This document shows positions 9,712-16,759 of a DNA stretch of 64,000 bases, in pieces. The notes under the pieces are model-generated. The model saw nothing but the letters and a program-made list of their open reading frames with translations, was not told the origin of the DNA and made no database searches. The stretch is from Ignavibacteria bacterium UBA7675 (GTDB lineage Bacteria; Bacteroidota; Ignavibacteria; Kapaibacteriales; UB7675). The DNA lies in the NCBI GenBank assembly GCA_002483085.1, contig DLHF01000071.1, positions 38,836 through 102,835 on the forward strand, read 5' to 3'. Position 1 is the stretch's first letter. Each line of letters starts with the position of its first letter. Made by a program: the position numbers and the translations under genes.

Positions 9712-10467
9712 ATGAAACGATTATTTACTACTCTAGTCCTCTGCGCACTGCTGCTGTCCGGCTTTGTGTCCGGCACTGTGCAAGCTCAGGGTGCTACATT
9801 CGAGTTTGTTAATCCTCCCGAATCGACAATTCTGACGGCTACGACCAATGAGGTGTACATTTCTCATTATCTGTACATCAAGAACAAATCGATGTTCCTC
9901 AAACGCCTGCGCGTTATTCGGGAGATCAACCAGCTCGCGCCCAATCAATCGGTGGTCTTTTGCTTTGGTGGCTCCTGTATGCTCCCTGAGCAGGACTCGT
10001 CCATCATCTTCGAGATGAAGCCAAACGAGACAACATCGCAAATCGATGCGTTCAACCCGAAAGTTGAAGATATCTACGATCATCCCGGTACAACTGTTGT
10101 TACGTACACGATTTACGACATCGATGATCCGAGTGACAAGCTCACGGTGACATTTACGTATATCGTAAGCGTGCCAACCGATATTCGCATGCCGTTTGAC
10201 ATAGCTCCGGTGACAGTGCTCTCCAATGCGTTCCCAAGCCCGGCTTTCGACAACACGCGTATCGACTACAACATTGCTCAGCATTATAGCAATGCTTCGA
10301 TTACAGTCTACAACCTGATCGGCAATCCCATCCAAACATTTCGCGTAGATACGCCGAAAGGCAATGTAACGCTGCCGACTTCCGACCTCGCACCCGGTGT
10401 GTACTTCTACTCAATCGTTGCCGATGGCAAAAAATTAGCAACCAAGAAGTTAGTAGTAAAACGCTAA
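9712..10467 (+). CDS. Small secreted protein with T9SS type A sorting domain
   Basis: A 251-residue protein with signal peptide MKRLFTTLVLCALLLSGF through VQAQ. Residues 27-160 form a predicted beta-sandwich (ATFEFVNPPESTILTATTN, HYLYIKNKSMFLKRLRVIR) with two cysteines in VFCFGGSC, and no family I recognise. The last 80 residues are a T9SS sorting domain: SNAFPSPAFDNTRIDY, ASITVYNLIGNPI, LAPGVYFYSI, KKLVVKR. The domain predicts export across the outer membrane and surface attachment. It is transcribed alone: a promoter-like TATAAT lies just upstream and a strong terminator downstream. The small globular part resembles other short T9SS cargo of unknown role in this group. Confidence 0.85.
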   Translation: MKRLFTTLVLCALLLSGFVSGTVQAQGATFEFVNPPESTILTATTNEVYISHYLYIKNKSMFLKRLRVIREINQLAPNQSVVFCFGGSCMLPEQDSSIIFEMKPNETTSQIDAFNPKVEDIYDHPGTTVVTYTIYDIDDPSDKLTVTFTYIVSVPTDIRMPFDIAPVTVLSNAFPSPAFDNTRIDYNIAQHYSNASITVYNLIGNPIQTFRVDTPKGNVTLPTSDLAPGVYFYSIVADGKKLATKKLVVKR

Positions 10468-10484
10468 TATTCAGCATAATTCAT

Positions 10485-10517
10485 AAAAAAGGCGGCTCCA
10501 ATGGAGTCGCCTTTTTT
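10485..10517 (+). terminator. Terminator after the small T9SS cargo gene
   Basis: AAAAAAGGCG(G)CTCC pairs with GGAG(T)CGCCTTTTTT about 20 bases past the stop codon. It may act on both strands. Confidence 0.8.
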
Positions 10518-10682
10518 GTTTCTCTGCTTGTGAACGAAAAGCAGCTATAGTTCCGGACAATACGAAAAACCCTTTGCGGCTTCGATCCTTGGCCGCTCTT
10601 TGACCCCAACGACGGAATTATCACAAGAATGCTGTGCAGACGGGGCAATCACTCAACACCTATGCGCTGATTCCGGCAATAC

Positions 10683-12182
10683 TTACTTGTCGGGTTTCAT
10701 CTGCGGGAAAAAGAGCACATCCCGTATAGAGACTTGCTCTGTAAGCAACATCACTAGCCGGTCAATCCCCACGCCAAGCCCTGCTGTCGGCGGCAATCCA
10801 ATCTCTAGAGCGTGCAGGAAGTCCTCGTCTACGACCATAGCCTCATCATCGCCACGGGCACGCAGTGCGGCCTGCTCTTCGAGGCGTCGGCGCTGCTCCA
10901 CAGGATCGTTCAGCTCTGAGAACGCATTGGCAATTTCCCCGCCGTTTACAAACAGTTCGAAGCGCTCTGTAAGCCCTGGCTCGGAACGGTGGCTTTTGGC
11001 CAACGGCGACATTTCTATCGGATAGTCCGTAATAAACGTGGGCTGGATAAGATGCGGCTGCACCGTCTCGGTAAAAATCTCATCGATGATTTTCCCAGCG
11101 CCAATTTTGGGATCTAACTCCACGCCCAATTCGCTTGCAATCCGGCGCAGCTCTGCCTCGTCCAGTCCATGCAAATCATGTCCGGTCCGCTCTTGGATGG
11201 CACCGAGCATACTAATACGGCGATAAGGCGCCGCAAAAGAAATAACTTCTTCGCCAAACTTCACATCAGTTGTGCCCAGCACTTGGGTTGTAACGTAGGA
11301 GAACAGCTCCTCCACCATCGACATCATCCAGTTGTAGTCCTTGTAGGCTACATAGATTTCCATCGATGTGAACTCGGGATTATGCGTGCGATCCATACCC
11401 TCATTGCGGAAATTCTTGCTGATTTCATACACGCCTTCAAATCCACCTACGATAAGGCGTTTCAGGTACAGCTCATCGGCAATGCGCAGATACAAATCAA
11501 CATCCAACGCATTATGATGCGTAACAAATGGCCGGGCAGCAGCACCGCCATAGATCGGCTGGAGCACTGGAGTTTCTACCTCTAGCCAGCCGCGCTCGTC
11601 GAAAAACCGGCGCATAGCCGTAATGATCCTCGACCGCCGAACAAATGTATCGCGGATATGCGAATTGACAATCAGGTCGAGATACCGCTGGCGGTAGCGC
11701 AATTCCTTGTCGGCTAAAGCATCGTGCACCATCTTATTGCCGTGCTCGTCTTCGGTTTCTTTGGCAATGGGAATTGGAGCCAACGACTTGCACAACAGCA
11801 CGAGTTCGCGCGCATGCACAGTGATTTCACCCATTTTTGTGCGGAAGACAAAGCCGCGCACACCTACGATATCGCCTATGTCGTACAGGCGAAACTCTTC
11901 GTAATTGGCAATGTCGTCCTTGCGGATATAGACCTGGATACGCCCGGCTTCGTCCTGGATATGGAAAAAGCTGGCCTTACCCATACGCCGCACAGCCATT
12001 ATTCTACCAGCAACGGCTACATCCTGAAATACTTCGGCGTTATCATCGGCAAATTGCGCGAGAATATCGCTCGAATGATGTGTTTTTGGGAAGGCATACG
12101 GATAGGGTTCTACCCCCATGTGCCGGAGCTCGGCGAGCTCCTCCCGTCTGCGGAGTTCCTGATCATTGAGATGCTCTTTCAT
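10683..12182 (-). CDS. lysS: Lysyl-tRNA synthetase, class II
   Basis: Charges tRNA-Lys with lysine in the cytosol. The 499 residues from ATG 12182 (MKEHLNDQELRRREEL) have the family's usual length. An N-terminal OB-fold anticodon-binding domain (about 50-150, AVAGRIMAVRRMGKASFFHI) is followed by the class II catalytic core: motif 1 region with RRSRIITAMRRFFDERGW, motif 2 FRNEGMDRTHNPEFT, and motif 3 GLGVGIDRLVMLLT. The frame is open 22 codons further upstream to ATG 12248, but that extension is not family-like and MKEHL aligns with the normal start. AGAAGAG lies about a dozen bases upstream. It is convergent with the preceding T9SS cargo gene and divergent from infC. Confidence 0.96.
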   Translation of the reverse strand: MKEHLNDQELRRREELAELRHMGVEPYPYAFPKTHHSSDILAQFADDNAEVFQDVAVAGRIMAVRRMGKASFFHIQDEAGRIQVYIRKDDIANYEEFRLYDIGDIVGVRGFVFRTKMGEITVHARELVLLCKSLAPIPIAKETEDEHGNKMVHDALADKELRYRQRYLDLIVNSHIRDTFVRRSRIITAMRRFFDERGWLEVETPVLQPIYGGAAARPFVTHHNALDVDLYLRIADELYLKRLIVGGFEGVYEISKNFRNEGMDRTHNPEFTSMEIYVAYKDYNWMMSMVEELFSYVTTQVLGTTDVKFGEEVISFAAPYRRISMLGAIQERTGHDLHGLDEAELRRIASELGVELDPKIGAGKIIDEIFTETVQPHLIQPTFITDYPIEMSPLAKSHRSEPGLTERFELFVNGGEIANAFSELNDPVEQRRRLEEQAALRARGDDEAMVVDEDFLHALEIGLPPTAGLGVGIDRLVMLLTEQVSIRDVLFFPQMKPDK

Positions 12183-12396
12183 GGGCGAATTGCTCTTCTG
12201 TGAAAAATGTCTCGTTCCGCCACAGTGTTCCTGCCGCGAAAGCATCAAAAATAACCTTTTCCCGAATATTTCCTGATAAAAATTAATTTGAATTTCTATA
12301 GTATTTCCGCATATTTGCAGTTTACTTTTTCAGGCATGCGAAGAACCGTCATTGGACGGCGCTGCCGTACTGATTATTCACAATCACGAGATTTCC

Positions 12397-13065
12397 TTGA
12401 ATAGACCAAGACCCAGCGGCGGTAACCCACGTTTTCGGGGACAGGACCCTCGCAAACCAAACTCGAATGTGCGAATCAACGAAGATATCCGTGTACCGGA
12501 GATTCGTGTCGTCGACGAAGACGGTCAGATGCTCGGCATTATGTCACCCCGTAAGGCACAGCAAATCGCCAACGAACGCGGGCTCGATCTCGTAGAAATC
12601 GCTCCACAGGCTGCCCCGCCTGTATGCAAAATCATCGACTTCGGCAAGTTCCGCTATGAGCAGCAAAAACGCGAAAAGCTACAGAAGAAAAGTCAGCATC
12701 AGCAGCAGTTGAAAGAAATTCGGTTCAACTACGACACCGATACACACGACTTCGATTTCAAGACACGCCATGCACGAGGCTTCCTCGAAGATGGCCACAA
12801 AGTAAAAGGCGGAGTCCGGTTCCACGGTCGTGAAATCGTGCACCGCCAGATCGGTATGGAGCTTCTTGGGCGCTTTGTTGCCGCTCTCGAAGATATTTCC
12901 AAAGTCGATCAGCCAATCAAGGTAGAAGGCATGAACTGTACAGTTATCCTCTCCCCTGAAAAAATCAAGAAAAAACCCGCTCCTGCTAAAGAAAAGTCGG
13001 AAAAAGCGGAGAGCAAAGAAAAAGCAGACAAACAAGCAGACAAACAGACTGACAATCCGTCGTAA
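12397..13065 (+). CDS. infC: Translation initiation factor IF-3
   Basis: Binds the 30S subunit, checks start codon selection and prevents premature 50S joining. The N domain (VRINEDIRVPEIRVVDEDGQ, LDLVEIAPQAAPPVCKIIDFGKF), the charged linker (QQKREKLQKKSQHQQQ) and the C domain (KEIRFNYDTDTHDFDFKTRHA, RFHGREIVHRQIGMELL) are all present. A Lys/Glu-rich tail of about 35 residues follows. The start is uncertain: no ATG gives a normal N-terminus, and a TTG at 12397 (ACGAG upstream), an ATT at 12391 or a TTG at 12352 are possible. Rare starts are classical for infC, where they mediate autoregulation in Escherichia coli; whether that holds here is inference. It begins the infC-rpmI-rplT cluster. Confidence 0.95.
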   Translation: MNRPRPSGGNPRFRGQDPRKPNSNVRINEDIRVPEIRVVDEDGQMLGIMSPRKAQQIANERGLDLVEIAPQAAPPVCKIIDFGKFRYEQQKREKLQKKSQHQQQLKEIRFNYDTDTHDFDFKTRHARGFLEDGHKVKGGVRFHGREIVHRQIGMELLGRFVAALEDISKVDQPIKVEGMNCTVILSPEKIKKKPAPAKEKSEKAESKEKADKQADKQTDNPS

Positions 13066-13085
13066 TTTCCATTTCGGAGAGTTCC

Positions 13086-13283
13086 ATGCCTAAGATGAAG
13101 ACCAATAGTGGCGCCAAAAAGCGCACGAAGCTTACCGGCACTGGCCGGATCAAACGTGAGAAAGCGTTTAGCAGCCATATTCTCACGTCGAAAACACGCA
13201 AGCGCAAGCGCTCGCTGCGCCAGAGCACAACAGTGAGCTCGGCCAACGAAAAATCAATGAAACGCCTGCTCGCTCTGCGTTAA
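13086..13283 (+). CDS. rpmI: 50S ribosomal protein L35
   Basis: A 65-residue basic protein with the L35 signature: MPKMKTNSGAKKRTKLTGTG, then KAFSSHIL and RKRSLR. It belongs to the large ribosomal subunit. It sits 20 bases after infC and before rplT, the near-universal order. The site CGGAGAG is placed well before ATG 13086. Confidence 0.97.
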   Translation: MPKMKTNSGAKKRTKLTGTGRIKREKAFSSHILTSKTRKRKRSLRQSTTVSSANEKSMKRLLALR

Positions 13284-13329
13284 TTGCCTTTCTTCTCCCC
13301 CCCTGGCTGGCGGGTGTGCAGCAATGCGA

Positions 13330-13343
13330 CGGACAACTGTCCG
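13330..13343 (+). promoter_or_regulatory. Small hairpin in the rpmI-rplT spacer, possible L20 control site
   Basis: CGGACAACTGTCCG is a perfect 6-bp stem with a two-base loop in the 125-base gap between rpmI and rplT. In other bacteria L20 binds the leader or spacer of this operon to repress it. No L20-site mimicry can be shown here by eye, so the role is a guess from position. Confidence 0.25.
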
Positions 13344-13408
13344 CACAGATACCCCGGAGCCATTTAACTAACAAAAATCTGTAAACGTTTTTTCTTAAGG
13401 ATTATACA

Positions 13409-13756
13409 ATGCCTCGTTCACAGAATAAAGTCGCTTCGCGGAATCGCCGCAAAAGAATGATCCGGCTGGCTAAAGGCTACTGGGGTTCGCGCAATAATGT
13501 ATGGACTATTGCCAAACACCATATCGAAAAAGGCCTCCAGTATGCTTACCGCGACCGCCGCGCTAAAAAGCGCACATTTAGAAAATTGTGGATCGTGCGT
13601 ATCAATGCCGCAGCGCGTATGAATGGCACGACCTATTCACGGCTGATGAACGACCTGAAAAAAGGTAATGTTCAGATCAACCGCAAGGTGCTGTCCGATA
13701 TAGCTATGAACCAACCTGAAATCTTTAGCCGGATTGTAGAGTCGGTCAAGCCCTAA
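13409..13756 (+). CDS. rplT: 50S ribosomal protein L20
   Basis: A 115-residue basic protein with the L20 pattern: MPRSQNKVASRNRRKRMIRL, AKGYWGSRNNVWTIAKHHI, YAYRDRRAKKRTFRKLWIVR, and YSRLMNDLKKGNVQINRKVL. It is an early assembly protein of the large subunit and in several bacteria a translational repressor of its own operon. AAGGATTATACA precedes ATG 13409. A 125-base gap separates it from rpmI, long enough to hold a leader structure. Confidence 0.97.
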   Translation: MPRSQNKVASRNRRKRMIRLAKGYWGSRNNVWTIAKHHIEKGLQYAYRDRRAKKRTFRKLWIVRINAAARMNGTTYSRLMNDLKKGNVQINRKVLSDIAMNQPEIFSRIVESVKP

Positions 13757-13777
13757 TATCCCCTGCTCATGTAATTC

Positions 13778-13819
13778 AAAAGCGCGAAGGCCGACCGTAT
13801 TCCGGAATTCGCGCTTTTT
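13778..13819 (+). terminator. Terminator after rplT
   Basis: AAAAGCGCGAA and TTCGCGCTTTT form an 11-bp stem around a 19-base loop, followed by TTC. It is 22 bases past the rplT stop and ends the ribosomal protein cluster before pheS. Confidence 0.8.
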
Positions 13820-13850
13820 CTTTGCCCTGTTCTCCTTTGTGCAAGTTGCT

Positions 13851-13940
13851 TTGCGTTCGGTCGCTGCCCTCGCTGTTGGTCTCTGCACCGCGCTGCTCTC
13901 CCCGCTGCATGGCTGTCCGACCTCTACCGCAAAAGGCGCT
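13851..13940 (+). repeat. Interspersed intergenic repeat, copy A
   Basis: In the 339-base gap between rplT and pheS. It carries the family core GTCTCTGCACCGCGCTGC, then a weakened second box (CCCGCTGCATGG) and the tail CCGACCTCTACCGCA. The remaining bases of the gap show no gene. Confidence 0.65.
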
Positions 13941-14095
13941 GCCGCAAGAATAACTCGCAGGCAAGGCCGACAACAGCAACAAATTGGGTGGTCAAACGAT
14001 GCCCGTGCTACGCTACTAATGGCTCAGCAGAGAAAAATCCGTAGATAACTTCTGTATATCTGTAGCCCGATGTTTCATTTTCTACCAGAAAACGT

Positions 14096-15121
14096 ATGCT
14101 CGACGAAATAGCCTCGCTTCGCAATGCTATCACAGAAGAATTGCCCGGGATTTCTTCTCCCGAGCAGTTGGAACAATTCCGACTCCAGCACATGGTGCGT
14201 AAAGGCACACTTGCGACCCTTACCGACAAGCTCCGCGATGTTCCTCGGGAAGACAAACCCGCCGTTGGACGCGAGCTAAACATCCTTCGCGATTTTGTTA
14301 ACACCAGCTTTAAAGAGCTCCAGGAGCGCTTCGAGCAGATGACGGCCTCTACCCCATCGGTGGATGTCACTCTGCCCGGACGCAAGCTGCGCCGTGGCTC
14401 TGTCCACCCTGTGCTGCAAACGCTACAAGAGTTTGTCTCGATATTCCTTCGCATGGGTTTTACTATAGCCGAAGGGCCAGATATCGAAGACGATTATCAC
14501 AACTTCGAGGCGCTGAATTTTGCCCCCGATCATCCCGCACGCGATATGCAGGACACATTTTTTGTGCAGGATCAAGGCGACCGCGATGATGTTGTGCTGC
14601 GCACCCATACCTCCCCTGTGCAGGTACGTGTGATGAAAAATCAAAAACCGCCAATCCGGTCGATCATGCCCGGACGTGTCTACCGCAATGAAGCAATTAA
14701 TGCGCGTTCGCTGGCGGAGTTCCACCAGATCGAAGGTTTATACATCGACAAAAATGTTTCGCTGGCCGACCTCAAAGGTACGCTCGTAGCTTTTGCGCGC
14801 GAGTGCTACGGCAGTTCGGTACAGTATCGCTTCCGCACGTCCTACTTCCCGTTCACAGAGCCGAGTGGCGAAATGGACATTACGTGCTTTCTCTGCAATG
14901 GCAAAGGATGCCGCGTGTGCAAGCAGTCGGGCTGGCTGGAAATCGTCGGGGCAGGAATGGTGCATCCCAATGTGCTGAGCAATTGTGGTATCGACCCAGA
15001 AGTCTACTCGGGCTTTGCTTTTGGCTTTGGTATAGAGCGTGTCACATTGCTCCGCGCTGGTATTACTGATATTCGCCTGCTGTACGAAAATGATGTCCGC
15101 GTACTTCGCCAGTTCGCATAG
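14096..15121 (+). CDS. pheS: Phenylalanyl-tRNA synthetase alpha subunit
   Basis: Catalytic subunit of the heterotetrameric enzyme that attaches phenylalanine to tRNA-Phe. The 341 residues are full length. An N-terminal coiled-coil tRNA-binding region (1-90, with HMVRKGTLATLTDKLRDVP) precedes the class II core: GFTIAEGPDIEDDYHNFEALN, DTFFVQ, LRTHTSPVQVR, RVYRNEAINARSLAEFHQIEG, and the C-terminal GFAFGFGIERVTLLRAGI. A zinc-knuckle-like CFLCNGKGCRVCKQSGW insert is the usual CXXC pair of bacterial PheS. The beta subunit gene pheT is not adjacent. Instead an ABC ATPase begins 4 bases after the stop. Confidence 0.96.
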   Translation: MLDEIASLRNAITEELPGISSPEQLEQFRLQHMVRKGTLATLTDKLRDVPREDKPAVGRELNILRDFVNTSFKELQERFEQMTASTPSVDVTLPGRKLRRGSVHPVLQTLQEFVSIFLRMGFTIAEGPDIEDDYHNFEALNFAPDHPARDMQDTFFVQDQGDRDDVVLRTHTSPVQVRVMKNQKPPIRSIMPGRVYRNEAINARSLAEFHQIEGLYIDKNVSLADLKGTLVAFARECYGSSVQYRFRTSYFPFTEPSGEMDITCFLCNGKGCRVCKQSGWLEIVGAGMVHPNVLSNCGIDPEVYSGFAFGFGIERVTLLRAGITDIRLLYENDVRVLRQFA

Positions 15122-15125
15122 TCCT

Positions 15126-15818
15126 ATGGCAAAACCAGTCATTACAGCCGATAATCTCTCGAAGTCGTATTCTCTTTCGTCGCATCGCGATACTCCTGTG
15201 CTACGCGATGTGTCGATGAGTGTTGAGCGCGGCGAGCTTCTCGCTATTGTAGGTGCCTCTGGAGCAGGCAAAAGCACGCTGCTGCATCTGCTCGGCGCGC
15301 TCGACGAAACCGATACGGGTTCCATTACACTTACCACCAACGACGGCGTATCACAAACATACTCGTCGTTGTCGGATGTAGAGCTTTCGGCTCTGCGCAA
15401 CAGGCATATCGGCTTTGTGTTTCAGTTCCACCATCTGTTGCCGGAGTTCACTGCGTTAGAAAATGTGATGATGCCCGCTCTTATCGCCGGGGACTCCCAG
15501 CGCGAAGCAAAAGCTAATGCCGAGAAGTTACTCGAACTCGTTGGCGTCGCTCACCGTTCGCAGCACAAGCCCGCAGCGCTCTCCGGTGGAGAACAACAGC
15601 GAACAGCATTCGCGCGCGCACTGGTCAATCGCCCTACCATTGTTCTGGCCGACGAACCAACAGGCAATCTCGACTCTGCAAACAGCGATCTGCTTTTAGA
15701 GCTGCTGCAACAGTTCCGCAAAGAGTTCGGACAAACCTTCATAGTCGTCACCCACAGCCCGGACATCGCTTCGCGAGCCGACCGGACGCTGACGATCAAG
15801 AACGGCCTTATCGCCTGA
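15126..15818 (+). CDS. lolD: LolD-type lipoprotein-releasing ABC transporter ATPase
   Basis: About 230 residues from ATG 15126 (MAKPVITADNLSKSYSL). It has Walker A GASGAGKSTLLHLLG, Q-loop VFQFHHLLPEFTALENV, signature ALSGGEQQRTAFARAL, Walker B TIVLADEPTGNLD and the H-loop VVTHSPDIA. The pattern GKSTLLHLLGALDETDTGSI with LLPEFTALENVMMPALIAG is characteristic of the LolD/MacB class, which powers release of outer-membrane lipoproteins or other MacB-like export. Membrane partners (LolC/E) are not in the window. The start is 4 bases after pheS, so translation is probably coupled. The frame is open upstream inside pheS, but that part is out-of-frame overlap. Confidence 0.88.
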   Translation: MAKPVITADNLSKSYSLSSHRDTPVLRDVSMSVERGELLAIVGASGAGKSTLLHLLGALDETDTGSITLTTNDGVSQTYSSLSDVELSALRNRHIGFVFQFHHLLPEFTALENVMMPALIAGDSQREAKANAEKLLELVGVAHRSQHKPAALSGGEQQRTAFARALVNRPTIVLADEPTGNLDSANSDLLLELLQQFRKEFGQTFIVVTHSPDIASRADRTLTIKNGLIA

Positions 15819-15858
15819 CATCTCCTGCCAAGCACACAGCCAACAAGTAGGCTCGAAA

Positions 15859-16293
15859 CTATTCGAGTGATTTTACGAGCTTGAGGATATTGAACGGATG
15901 AGATGAATCGGCGGGAATGTATTCTATCTGGTCGATAAGCTGCCGGATAATATGAACACCGAGCCCTCCGCGCATGAACTTGCGGAAATACTCGCCCATA
16001 TCGGGTGGGGGCACACTGAGCGGATTAAATGAATTTCCTGAATCGATAATTTTAATTGTAAGCGTCTTACCCAGATTTTCTACCTGCACACACAACTGGC
16101 GCGAATTGTCGAGCTGATAGGAATGCCGGATAAGATTGGAACAGGCTTCGTCAACAGCGATCACGATTTTATACGCCCCTTCTTCGGTAAAACCACAGCT
16201 ACGCGCCATCATTTCCACAAATTCGCGCACCTTGGCCAGCTCGGCGGTATCACCGGGTATACAAATACGTTTATTTGTGTGATTATTCATCAT
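15859..16293 (-). CDS. RsbW/SpoIIAB-like anti-sigma factor serine kinase (HATPase)
   Basis: About 144 residues from ATG 16293. It is a GHKL ATPase of the anti-sigma class: N-box VIAVDEACSNLIRHSY, G1 box IIDSGNSFNPLS (DSG in place of DxGxG), and the ATP-lid glycines FMRGGLGVHIIRQLID. In the known systems such kinases bind a sigma factor and phosphorylate an STAS antagonist. The upstream STAS gene ends five bases before this start and a PP2C phosphatase gene lies just before that, so all three partner-switch components are present. No sigma factor gene is adjacent, so the final target may be elsewhere or may not be a sigma factor. Confidence 0.85.
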   Translation of the reverse strand: MMNNHTNKRICIPGDTAELAKVREFVEMMARSCGFTEEGAYKIVIAVDEACSNLIRHSYQLDNSRQLCVQVENLGKTLTIKIIDSGNSFNPLSVPPPDMGEYFRKFMRGGLGVHIIRQLIDQIEYIPADSSHPFNILKLVKSLE

Positions 16294-16297
16294 ACCA

Positions 16298-16648
16298 TCA
16301 GGCCGTTTGGAACTTGGAAAGGGCATCTTCTTCGCTGTCGAGAATATCAAACAGCATGGGAAATCCGAGTAGATCGAACACCGTAAACACTTTGGGCTTC
16401 ATACCAACCAACTTGATATCGCCCTGCTGATCGCGAATATCTTCTATAAAGACCATAAATACACCAAGACCTGCGCTGCTTATATAGTCGAGGTCTCTAA
16501 AATTGACGACAATGGAGTATTTTCCATTCTGCACAAGACCGCCTATAGCCGCCTCTAATTGCGGGGCTGTGTGGGCATCTAAGAACCCTTTCAGATATAA
16601 AATTTCCGCACCTTCCACCGTTCTCTGATCGAGAATAAAATTGCTCAT
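16298..16648 (-). CDS. STAS-domain anti-anti-sigma factor (RsbV/SpoIIAA-like)
   Basis: A 116-residue single-domain protein. VEGAEILYLKGFLDAHTAPQ is the STAS start, and VNFRDLDYISSAGLGVFMVF contains the conserved phosphorylatable serine. Dephosphorylated, such proteins sequester the kinase partner and free its target. Start ATG 16648 has AGGAG seven bases upstream. It is cotranscribed with the kinase downstream (stop at 16298, next ATG at 16293) and follows the PP2C gene by 111 bases. Confidence 0.9.
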   Translation of the reverse strand: MSNFILDQRTVEGAEILYLKGFLDAHTAPQLEAAIGGLVQNGKYSIVVNFRDLDYISSAGLGVFMVFIEDIRDQQGDIKLVGMKPKVFTVFDLLGFPMLFDILDSEEDALSKFQTA

Positions 16649-16759
16649 TGTCTGCTCCTGCCAGTATTTGAGAGAGGCTTGTATCGTTCAGACGGCAAAG
16701 ATACTAAACGTCGGGCTATACGGACAATTGTTTCGTATGCAGCGCGCTGAAACTCTTTT

